Assembly: GCA_016800925.1 (NCBI GenBank)
Contig: JABCPU010000393.1
Span: 1-61,358 of the forward strand
DNA: 61,358 bases
Source: Suillus spraguei
Taxonomy: Eukaryota > Basidiomycota > Agaricomycetes > Boletales > Suillaceae
Direction: 5' to 3'
Part shown: piece after piece, positions 46,742-56,641 of the stretch
How the letters are laid out: each line of letters begins with the position of its first letter
Numbering within the stretch: the stretch's first letter is position 1
The notes under the pieces: generated by a model
What the model saw: the letters and a program-made list of their open reading frames with translations, nothing else
Database searches by the model: none
What the model was told of the DNA's origin: nothing
Program-made: the position numbers and the translations under genes

Positions 46742-49700
46742 CTAATGCTGCTCATATGCATCATATTGCTTGTTAGCAAGACACCTCTGCTTTCCTCTCT
46801 TAAAGACCTCAGGTTCTCCAGTGACAACAACTTCTTCAAACATGTCAGCAGCTGTATCAATGCGAAGCGACCCATTTGCATCAGTTATGTACCCGTCAGG
46901 TACATGATCCTTGCCTGATGCAATGAACTCTAGCAGGAGTGACAACGGGGCCTCATCACCAGGCTGTTCATCAACATTGGCAACATGGTCTTCATCCAAA
47001 TTTGTGTCGGCATCACCTTCTGCACCATCCAGTCATCAGCTTGTTTTTGGCGAGGCTGAATACTCTGCCACATCTCTGGATCTGTTTTGGGCAGGTCATG
47101 AAGCACCCAGCGTGCTTCAACACTTGCAAGGCTCTTGAAAGAGAGGTTGAATGGAGTAGTACCAGCCTTGCAGAGTGAGAAAGCCTGCCCTCTACATCAG
47201 CACTTGATAATATTGATCAGTGAGAATAGAACGCACTTTTTGTACAATGTCGGGCTTGTTGATGAGCTTGTATGCCTCGACAACCCAGCACACAGATCGA
47301 TCATGGAGTGTTCCTTTTGTAACATCAAGTCAAATTTCATCAGCAGTCCTACCGGCTTCAGTTGAGTCAAGGTTTCCATGACAATGTCTTCATGTTGTAA
47401 TTTTTTGATAGCAAGCTTGAGGGGGCATTGGATGCCAACATCGCAAGGCTGCGCAACACCAGTTGTGCCTGCAGGGACAAACCGGTAATGGATCCATTCA
47501 TAGTTGATGTCGAGCCATGTTTGGAATGCCACAGAGCGATGAACTGACCAACAATCGAGCTGAAGAATGCATGGCTGATCGAGTGGAACCCTTCACTGCT
47601 GTTTCTTCTCGATCCAGAATGGTACAAGAATCCCAGTGACATATGTACACATGGTCTGAAGGTGGCCCAGTATATGTCCATGTTTGAGAACACAAACTGA
47701 AATTTTAACTCGAGTGCTTCATTGTAACATGGTGCATTGGGGGATGGTAGCAAACATTTTGATTTTCTGTCATGAACAATATGAAATGGAAGGAGATCGC
47801 CAGCTGCAGATATCCCAACAAGGAGCGTGAAAGCACATTTTTCCTCCTGGCCAACTATAGCCACTTGTTTTGAGCCAATGCGCTCATATGTACAGCCCTT
47901 TGTGGGCTGGTAAACAACATTAGTCTGGTCAATATTGACCAGAAACTCTGGATATGGGATGACATTGTCATGGATTGTCAGAGAGAGTTGAAGAAACTGC
48001 TGTCGGCAGACATTGTCAACATTTGGGGGTAACTTTTGTGCTGCACATGTTCCCTGGCAGATGGTATACTGCAGGTGATCATACAGGAATGCCTTTACCC
48101 ATGAGTCAGAGCATTTGAACATGGAGCCATCTTTCGCTGCCGTCGAGAAAATGTTAGGCAACTTGTGATGGAGAATACCAACAATGATACCCCAACAATG
48201 AGCAGTGCTGAGTGCGACACCAACCTGACGAAGAGTTTGTATTTGGTGCACAATTGTCTTGATGACATTGGGATAGGGTGTGAGGATATTTGTTTGTGTG
48301 ATGGTACTTGATGCCAGATTGCTTGCTTCACACGTTCTACAACAGCATCTTTCCATCTAGGATGTGACCCATTGTGGTCAATCCAATGACCAAGTACTTG
48401 GGGTGTAAGAGCTTGACAGCATGGATGAGTTGTCACACATGATAACAAATGGCATGGGGAGACATTGATGGGCCAGCACTGAGACTTGCTGCTCTGAGAA
48501 TTGTTGGCCAAAAGATGGGGCTCTGCCAGTTAACACATTGGGCATCAACAGGATCATGCACTCATTTTCGACCACTGTTTGACAACCTCTTTGTTCGAAG
48601 GTCCTCTTTGATTGAACGATGGGGCCATGTGAGCTCTGCAAGAGACAGACTTGGTTGGAGCAATGATGGATCAGTAGAGGAGTGAGCAGTGTTGTCGACA
48701 GGCTTTGCTGACTGCTTTAACTGCTAGTGTGGTCAACATCCATATTTTATCAGCAACATTAGCATCAGACGCACCTTTTTTGCACAAGCACGATGTGCAT
48801 GCTGGTGGTCTCTGTCATAGAGCCTTTTCTCGTGTTTCTGCTCAGCTTCGTTGAGTGCTGCCAAGAAATCATTGTCACATCATTTGTCTTGACACGCAAG
48901 GTCACACTGATGGATATCTGCAAGATAATCCTCGCATGAAACAATTTTGAAGTGCTTTAGGAGCCCTGTTTTGGGCTCCAACGATGAAATGCGATAGTTG
49001 AGTGTAATTTTTGGACATGATGTCATGACCCAGGGTTGCAGGATATCTGCATCAATAGGGGATTGTACTGGAGGCACAACAGGTGCTGCAGATGGCGAGC
49101 AGGACCAAAACGATACAAGAGATGAAGTAGGTGATGGTGAGCAAGATTGAAATGATGCAAGAGATGAAGTAGGTGACAATGGAGAATAATCTGAAGCAGA
49201 TTTTGAGTCATCTTCAGAAAAGTGAGCACGGAGCAGGAAGATAAGCTCCTGAATGCGAAGCAGGTCTCTTTTCTCATTTGTGAATAGAGGAGTACCATAG
49301 AGTTTGTGGCATATGGTGTTAATCATGGCAATTGCACAGGAGTATGCATCCTGTTGGCAACCATGGGGAAGTGTCGCGCTGTAATGAACATATTGGCACT
49401 GGGCTTAAAACCCCATCTTTTGACACTCGTCTCACGTCTATAGGAGTTACCACTTGTCCATGGCTGTCTTACCCCTTTAGCATTTACCGCGGCATCCCAC
49501 ACTTACCGCACACCATACCACTACCGCACCTCGTTCCACATACCGATGTCCTTGCATGTCCTTGCCGCGTCCGCATAGCTCCATTTGGTGCGTCGTTTGT
49601 TTTATGTTCGTTATCACTGATTCCATGGCAAGCCTTATTACATGTTGCCTCGTGCTGCAGCACCTCGCGCTATGCTTACTTACGGGGGTTACTACATTCC

Positions 49701-51232
49701 AGTGCTACTGATCTCACCTAGAGTATTCCGAGTACATACAATTTAGGATATAAGCACTGCGTACCCTGCACAATAGAAGTACCTGATTTTACACCATTGC
49801 ACATACTATAGGTCAGGATTATTGTCTAGCTCTGGATCTACCCAGTAGTGGACATAGTCTTTAAAGTTCTTTATCGCTTGTTAATCTATCATGCTGTTCT
49901 CCGTTACTGCTGGCATACCGCTGGACTTTTGACTCTTATTTTGACTGAACTTCTCACGCACCGCTGCTTTACCGCTGAAAGTACTGCGGACTTCTTTACT
50001 GTTTCTTTGCACCACTCGCAGCTTTACCATTACTGCTGATATTATTGCTTGACATCGCTCACTCGACGCAACTGTTACTGACAATATCTCAACCATGGTA
50101 GCACCGCTACACATGACGCTAGTTCCGGCAGTATCATCGCTGACTGTGGCAACTTACCGCTAACTCGATGCTTGTTTGCACATAAGTTAGACTCGAACTT
50201 GACCATACTAATAGGCATCCCCCTTTAGGGTCGAACGCTCTTGTTCTCACAAGTGAAGCAGACTAGACAGAGCGCAAGACTCACATACTAACTTAGGAGG
50301 TAGTTTATCTACAGCCCAGGTTAGGTTGTATCTTTACAGCGCCTTTTGAAAAATTTCTAAAGCCATGCTCACATAGCCATTGCTGAATGCAATCAACATA
50401 TGTTTTTGGCCATGGCCAGTCCAAAGAATCACCATAGCATATCTCTCCACCTTCGCATTCACCAAAAAGACCGTCCAGTGTGCACCATTGATATTAATGG
50501 GAAATATGATGTATTCAAGCTCTCCGTTGCTTAATGAGTCACCAAGTTGACGTAGCCTTGTGAAGCCCCTGTCAAACATGTACTGAGACCACCGCTTCAA
50601 GTCATAGTGCAGGGTTGAAGCAAATGTCAGCTCCTCAACATCAGTTGATTTGCGGAGCTGCGAATCAAGCTGAATTTGGTGGGAAATCCCATTGACCATG
50701 GCATCTACAAAGTGACCCTTCATTGGCGTCGAGGCAAGAAAGTCAGCAAGATATGATGTTTGAAGAAATGCTGCAGGACCCCGCAGGACCATATTCCAAC
50801 CCAGAGTCTGCAAAGCACAGAATGTCTCATTGACAGCAAGTGAAAGTTCTTTATCCCTGCTATCATGGCCACACTGTGCCAACTAATGACACGCCATCGA
50901 CCATTTTTCCTTGGAGGCAACAGCATGGCCTAAGTTGTACCAACAGGTAAGTACCCAGCACGGCAAATTGCCTGAAAAGCGAGGGTCACAAACAGACTTT
51001 GCTCCATCAAGAAAAGCCTGGTTGAACTCATCCAAGAGTTGAGATGACAGGGCAAGTGGTGGGATGGAGCGCTTGAGGAAGTTGCTAGCAACATCATGAG
51101 TGGTGCATTCGATTGAAGCAAAAAAATGATGAACATCAAGTCCCGCAAGCACATATTACAGTGAACTATCTCCGTATTATATGAGTGAACGGACGTGCAT
51201 AATATCCCGTATGATACAGGCCAGCGGACCAT
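46742..51232 (-). pseudogene. Ulp1-protease / DDE transposase gene of a DNA transposon, interrupted
   Basis: N-terminal region: a C48 (Ulp1/SENP-like) peptidase, with PININGAHWTVF (His near 50480), YGDSLDWPWP (Asp near 50429) and LPHGCQQDAYSC (Cys codon 49336-49338). After a Ser/Pro linker and LKHFKIVSCEDYLADIH comes a pogo-like DDE_1 transposase: ILTPYPNVIKTIVHQIQTL, FLVNIDQTNVVYQPTKGCTY (first Asp), LQLDCWSVHRSVAFQTW (second Asp) and GTTGVAQPCDVGIQ (third Asp). It ends GKQRCLANKQYDAYEQH. A solo LTR (49380-50338) separates His/Asp from the catalytic Cys. Also one frame change near 50440, one near 47650 and TGA at 47593-47595. Both protein halves keep their catalytic residues. Confidence 0.85.
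49380..50338 (-). mobile_element. Solo LTR with 4-bp target duplication, inserted in the Ulp1-DDE gene
   Basis: 959 bp, minus orientation, beginning TGTAAAGATA and ending TTCATTACA, so the termini are TGTAA...TTACA. GCGC is duplicated on both sides (49376-49379 and 50339-50342). Removing the LTR and one GCGC restores a continuous Ulp1 frame through FSKGATLPHGCQQD. No internal retroviral-type sequence is present, so it is a solo LTR left by recombination. Same family as the LTR at 1-1746. Confidence 0.92.
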
Positions 51233-51243
51233 GGGCCCATGGT
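51228..51243. repeat. Perfect 16-bp palindrome
   Basis: ACCATGGGCCCATGGT, at the upstream edge of the Ulp1-DDE coding region and at the start of the GGGCC repeat field. It may mark a junction. Confidence 0.6.
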
Positions 51244-51640
51244 AGAAATATCCTCGTTGATGACGGATGGGCCGGGAGGAATATTATTCCCGATGACAGC
51301 AGGTGGGCCCATGCAAGGAATATGTAGAGTAGATGAGTGGGCCGATGTACATGAATATCCGGTAGACGGATGGGCCGAGGTAGTTGGATATCATGTAGAT
51401 GGGTGTATCAAGGTAGATGTGTATCAAATAGACAGGTATGTGAAGGGTACTTGTTATCACATACACGGGTGGGCCCAGACACATATTAAATTAGACGGGT
51501 ATTAGACGGGTGAGCCGAGAGTGTTATATAAATATTTATTAGACGGGTGGGCCGAGGGTGTTGTACAGTATATTATATTAGACGGGTGGGCCGAGGGTGG
51601 TATAAAATATAGACGGGTGGGCCCATGTGTATGATAATGG
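51244..51640. repeat. Degenerate minisatellite with core GACGGGTGGGCCGAGG
   Basis: At least nine copies of a GGGCC-containing core spaced roughly 25-60 bp apart. They are clearest at 51480-51640 (TTAGACGGGTGGGCCGAGGG three times), separated by AT-rich spacers with TATA/ATAT words. Upstream copies are more diverged (GATGGGCCGGG, GTGGGCCGATG). No reading frame. Confidence 0.75.
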
Positions 51641-51709
51641 TAGACATGACGGAGCTGAGGGAGTTGCATATCATCTGAATCAGAGGAGGTAATAAATCAC
51701 AGTTACTGA

Positions 51710-52183
51710 GTTCCCGGAGCAGCAGGTGCTGTCTTGACATGGCCTTTTGTGATGCTTAGGTTGTCTTGTAGAATGTGGAAACTGGGGTGCGAGGCTTGTG
51801 TTGCCCTACAAGACACCCAGCTCCGACCCCCGAAAATCAAATGAAGCATACCAAGTTCCGAGTTCCGAGACCCGGGTCTCGACACATAATTCAGTCAATA
51901 AGAGACACCCAGTTCCGACCCCCGAAATTTGAGTGAAGCATACCAAGTTCCAGGAGCAGCAAGTGATGTCTTGAAATGGCCTTTATGGCGCTTAGGTTAT
52001 CTTGTAGAATGTGGAAAGCGGGGTGCGAGGCTTGTGTTGCCCTACAAGACACCCAGTTCCGACCCCCGAAAATCAGATGAAGCATACCAAGTTCCAAGTT
52101 CCGAGACCCGGGTCTCGACACATAATTCAGTCAATACGAGACACCCAGTTCCGACCCCCGAAATTTGAGTGAAGCATACCAAG
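51710..52183. repeat. Two-copy tandem duplication, unit about 237 bp
   Basis: Units 51710-51946 and 51947-52183, each starting GTTCC(C/A)GGAGCAGCA. Each contains a perfect 16-bp palindrome CGAGACCCGGGTCTCG (51866-51881, 52102-52117) and two copies of GACACCCAG(T/C)TCCGACCCCC. The right flank (52184-52210) holds a decayed third palindrome. It lies just upstream of the TET/JBP-like gene. Confidence 0.85.
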
Positions 52184-52401
52184 TTCCGGAGTTCCGAACC
52201 CGGGTCTGGACAAATGAATATCAGATATCCAGCACACTTCCAATCATCTGGTATTTCATTGAGCAATGGATGATAATACAGCTTTGAAAGCCAACATCAT
52301 CCAAGGTTCCCTTATCTGATCCTCGCTATCTCCACCCCCTTTAACACCAAAGTCTGGACATCCAGCATTCAGCGTCTGATTTCCCAATATCAACTTGCAA
52401 C

Positions 52402-53708
52402 ATGAACACTTCTTCCATGTCCACTTGTGACATAAAAATCTGGCGCACTTGGGCCCTGGCCATCACTCATGAAGCAGGGGCATATACCGAACAAAAATTC
52501 AATGCAGAGAAGACTGGAGGAGAACCGGTTATACCTTCTCCGAACCTGGACACTGATCTGGTGATGGCGTGCGATCGCTTGGCTGATGTACTCATAAAGG
52601 CATATAAAAATCCCAGTGGGTCTTCCTGCAGATGTTGAAAATGTGTTTGATCATCCAAATTCCTTCATGACAGTTAAGATACAGATTGATATTGCAAGAT
52701 ATAGCAAATTGATATCCCCAAAGAACACTGGGCATAATGAGGAGAAAGAGGAGAAGTTGCTTGAGAGGTGTCCTCCTGGCCATGAGGGCACAAAGGTGGT
52801 GGACAAACCTGCCACAATTATCGATGTTTCCGGTACCATCATCGCATGGTACCTTCCGGACGCCCTGACCGAGACCACCCAGGTGTGTAATGTGTAGATT
52901 GTTACTCAATGGATATTGAATATCAAATGGTACCTACAGAAGGAAATCAGGGCGGCCACCGATTTGCTGGGTCCAAGCCTCGAAAAAAGTGTAAAGGCTG
53001 ATGGCAATTGGCGATATAATCAAGAATGGTTCAAACAGGGCTCGGAAAATGTTGGGTCAACTCCCGGATGCATCAATTTATCTCCGGCATGGTTTCAACA
53101 GGGCCACGAGGTAGGATGTGATGAGATGGTGATTTCTGGAGTCAAACTCACCAATCCCATAGAATCTGTCAGATCCGGAGGTATCCGCATCATTGAAGGG
53201 ACCCTCCTCCGAGAATATCCTGAAAGCTATTGCAAGGCCGGCAGCCATCGCATCGGCGGCACTCAGGGTCATGCATCCTCAGCAGTATTTTGCAGGGTTA
53301 CGAGCCTTGTCACACCTCGGAGATAAGGCAGTGAGCAAGGAACTGCCACAGATGCCAGAGACCCTGCAGTACTGGGCATCCGTGTTTAACAGCCTCTCCA
53401 TCATTTCCAATCGGGAAACCCCCAATCATCGAGACCATTTATCGATTCCTGAATGCTTCGATATTCTCACCACCGTGGGGAACTATTCTAATGCTCGGAT
53501 GAGTATGCCAAGCCTTCAGCTGGAATTCAGGTATGATTCCGGCTGTATGATTGCATTTTCGGGAAGAATTGTGAGACATGGTGTTGATGGAGGGGAAGGG
53601 GATCGGATTGCTTGGGCATGGTATATGAGGGATTCTGTGCACATTTATGCCGGGGTTCCCTCATGTGGATGGGCTATGGTCGAAGGCCACATACTAAGCA
53701 CGGTGTGA
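52402..53708 (+). pseudogene. TET/JBP-type 2-oxoglutarate/Fe(II) dioxygenase, transposon-associated
   Basis: Predicted nucleic-acid base (5-methylpyrimidine) oxidase. N-terminal region: WALAITHEAGAYTEQKF, MACDRLADVLIKAYKN, NVFDHPNSFMTVKIQIDIAR and TIIDVSGTIIAWYLPDALTE. An intron (52883-52939) precedes KEIRAATDLLGPSLEKS. The double-stranded beta-helix core has the metal triad and 2OG arginine: HRD at 53427-53435 (NHRDHLSIPECFDIL), His 53577-53579 (GRIVRHGV) and Arg 53604-53606 (GDRIAWAWYMRD). Two one-base frame changes (C-run 52612-52614; near 53165) break it. Given indels in essential genes here, these may be sequence errors. The family link rests on HxD...H...R order and the TVGNY/LEFRYDSG context. 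Confidence 0.75.
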
Positions 53709-53779
53709 AAGATCAAAGAAGTTGAAAGAGTTGTGACCCATGTTAGTAGCAACACACGAATACCATGTACCAATGAGAG

Positions 53780-55320
53780 CATCAACAGTTCTGGAACTCA
53801 AGTCGGAAGTCGAGTTCCATGAATTGAGTCCCTAACTATGTGTATCTCGGGACTTGGGACTCGATCCTCGAAATTAGGGACTCAATGATCGATAGTCCGA
53901 ATTCAGGCTTCACACTCGGGACTCAGGAAAGTGTGAGGCAGCACAGACTTTGACCCACACATTGTGACTGCCGAACACCGAACACCGGCAGCCGGCACTC
54001 GGGACTCAGGACTGACACCAATGTGAAAAATATGAATTCACATATAGTGAGTGCCAAATCCCAAACTCAGGCAGCCGGAGCTCGGGACTCGGGACTCAGA
54101 ACAATGTGAAAGATGTGAATTCACATATCATAAATGACGAACTCCGAATCCCGGCAGCCGGCACTCGGGACTCGGGACTCAGAATAATGTGCAAGTCATT
54201 GATCCACACATGTTGAGGGCCGAACTCCGAACCCCGGCAGCCAGCAGTCGGACTTGGGACTCAGAAGAACGAGAAAGATATTGAGTCCTACATGTAAAGT
54301 GCCGAACGCCGAATGCCGAACCCTGTGAAAGATACTGATTCCCACATATCAAGTGGCGAACCCGGAACCCCGGCAGCCGGAACTCGGGACTCGGGACACA
54401 CAACATTGTGAATGATATTGATGCACACATGTTAAGTGGCGAACGCCGACTGCCGAGCCCCGGCACCCGGAACTCGGCACTCGGCACTCACAATAATCCA
54501 CACATGTTGAGTGCCGAACCCCGAACTCCGGCAGCCGGAACTCGGGACTCACAACATTGTGAAAGATACTGATTCCCATATGTAAAGTGCCTAACCCCGA
54601 ACCCCGGCAGCCGGAACTCGGGACTCGGGACACACAACATTGTGAATAATATTGATGCACACATGTTAAGTCCCGAACGCCGACTGCCGAGGCCCGGCAC
54701 CCGGAACTCGGCACTCGGCACTCAGAATAATCCACACATGTTGAGTGCCGAACCCCGAACTCCGGCAGCCGGAACTCGGGACTCACAATATTGTGAATGA
54801 TTTTGATGCACACATGTTAAGTGCCGAACGCCGACTGCCGAGCCCCGGCACCCGGAACTCGGCACTCGGCACTCACAATGATCCACACATGTTGAGTGCC
54901 GAACCCCGAACTCCGGCAGCCGGAACTCGGGACTCACAACATTGTGAAAGATACTGATTCCCATATGTAAAGTGCCTAACCCCGAAACCCCGGCAGCCGG
55001 AACTCGGGACTCGGGACACACAACATTGTGAATGATATTGATGCACACATGTTAAGTCCCGAACGCCGACTGCCGAGCCCCGGCACCCGGAACTCGGCAC
55101 TCGGCACTCAGAATAATCCACACATGTTGGGTGCCGAACCCCGAACTCCGGCAGCCGGGACTCGGGACTCGGGACTCACAACATTGTGAATGATATGGAT
55201 GCACACATGTGAAGTGCCGAACGCCGACTGCCGAGGCCCGGCACCCGGAACTCGGGACTCGGCACTCAGAATAATGTGAAAGTTATTGATCCACATATGT
55301 TGACTGCCGAACCCCGCACT
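53780..55320. repeat. CpG-dense tandem array of hairpin-forming units
   Basis: About ten copies of a unit built on GGCAGCCGG or GGCACCCGG flanked by CCGAAC... on the left and ...GAACTCGGGACTC on the right, so each can fold on itself with a short loop. Units are separated by AT-richer spacers (ACAACATTGTGAATGATATTGATGC-type, with ACACATGTT). Two unit types alternate, giving a longer period of roughly 230-240 bp in 54,350-55,270. One stretch, 54436-54480, has seven CpG in 45 bases. Diverged single units occur from 53780 and to about 55560. The open frames running through it are repeat translations, not genes. Confidence 0.85.
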
Positions 55321-55667
55321 GTCGCACAGATATCTATTTCGTCTCGAACCTTGATTGCTGAACCCCAAACCATGAAATCCGGTAGTCCACAATTGTGGGG
55401 TTCGGGGTTCGGTACCTAAGATTCATGACTCGCCACTCAGAAATATGTGAGGCAATCTTGCCATTCGGAAGTCGAGTCCCATGAATTAAGTCCCAAACTC
55501 TAAGTACCATTGCACTCAGGCATTCACCACTCAGCATTTGGGATTTAGGACTCTACATCCGGATCTTGACATCCAGTCCTCAAAATCCGGAACAAAATAT
55601 TCGGGAGTCAAGACAATGATTTGGACGGAATAAAATATTTTACATCATGTATGAAATGAAGACCATT
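55321..55667. other. Diverged edge of the hairpin array and 3' flank
   Basis: Isolated relatives of the array words (TCGGGGTTCGG, CTCGCCACTC, ATCCGG) without regular spacing; no gene. Confidence 0.5.
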
Positions 55668-56470
55668 CTAATCTAAACACAGTGAAGAGGACTCCACTCC
55701 CCTGCCTCTCTTCAATCTCTGTAGCATGTCAGTGTACATCTTCACCTCTGCCATCTTCTCATGGATACCCTCATCTTGCTCCTCCATCAATGCTACCAGG
55801 CGTGCTCGAATCATCTTAAGTCCCATCACTGATGGGCCTGATGAGTCATTTACCTCCTCAGGAAGAACCAAGCCATCATCCTCAACTCCATTTACCATCC
55901 AATGCTGGTAGTGAACGACACAGGACCTCATGATCTGACCCCATTGCCATGGTTCATTCGGAATTTCGGTGTGTCCCATCCACCATGGAGTATCATAGCT
56001 GGGAATAATCCGGGATGGATGTCCCGGAGCTGCGACATCATCAAACTGACATAGGTGGGATGAAAAGATGTGGTCTGGAACAGTGTTCCAGGTGAGCATG
56101 GGATACAATGTCAGGACATGAGCGACGGGGCTTGGAACAACAGAAACGATGTTCCTTGCAGCTGAGTACTGCAGGAGTGGCGTAACAAATGTCTGTTGGA
56201 AATCTCAGCATTGCCCAAAAAAGTCAGCCGGTCATCCGGTCATCAGTCACTTACATTGATTTCCCATTGCAACCCGGCTTTAAAGTACATGATCCGGGCA
56301 GAAGAGGGAGGGTTGTTAGCAGCCTCCATCTGATATTGAGAGATACATGCGCGGATGCGCGATGCAGCCATATTCAAAGTACAAGAAATATCTTGAAGGT
56401 TCAGCTTCATGGGTTGCCAGTGATGTCCAGTATTTGGAGTGCCAGATGTGGATGCAGGAGTTTCAGGCAT
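55668..56470 (-). CDS. Hypothetical two-exon protein downstream of the KDZ transposase
   Basis: Exon 1 56255-56470 (MPETPASTSGTPNTGHHWQP ... FKAGLQWEIN), a GTAAGT...CAACAG intron (56193-56254), exon 2 55668-56192 (TFVTPLLQYSAARNIVSVVP ... SLCLD). Intact, 246 residues. Exon 2 has a conserved-looking core WWMGHTEIPNEPWQWGQIMR and a C-terminal coiled coil (RARLVALMEEQDEGIHEKMA). No known domain. Same strand as, and 170 bp beyond, the transposase stop, so probably part of the same mobile unit. Confidence 0.65.
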
Positions 56471-56641
56471 GGCTAATGCAAGAGTGTGACGCTGGGAATG
56501 ACACTGACAGATGGTAAAGAGCTGATGATATGAGTCACTGATGGATGGATTAGAAATTCAAACTCCGACATGGGCTGACCCGGACAATTCCCGGGACTCA
56601 ATGTTTGGGTGTCAAATATGCGTTTCATCAGCAAAACAAAT

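Noticed and set aside
52604..52632. A 16-nt GT...AG intron in the TET/JBP-like gene (GTGGGTCTTCCTGCAG)
   Set aside because: Removing it keeps the frame, but 16 nt is too short to splice, and the translated segment GLPADVEN looks like real protein; a one-base C insertion explains the data better.
53780..55320. CRISPR-like array
   Set aside because: Repeats are adjacent diverged units with no unique spacers, in a eukaryotic genome with spliceosomal introns.
54179..55392. Minus-strand open frames with repeated SRVPSSGCRGSG
   Set aside because: Translations of the hairpin array; they overlap each other in different frames and have no start, splice or domain support.
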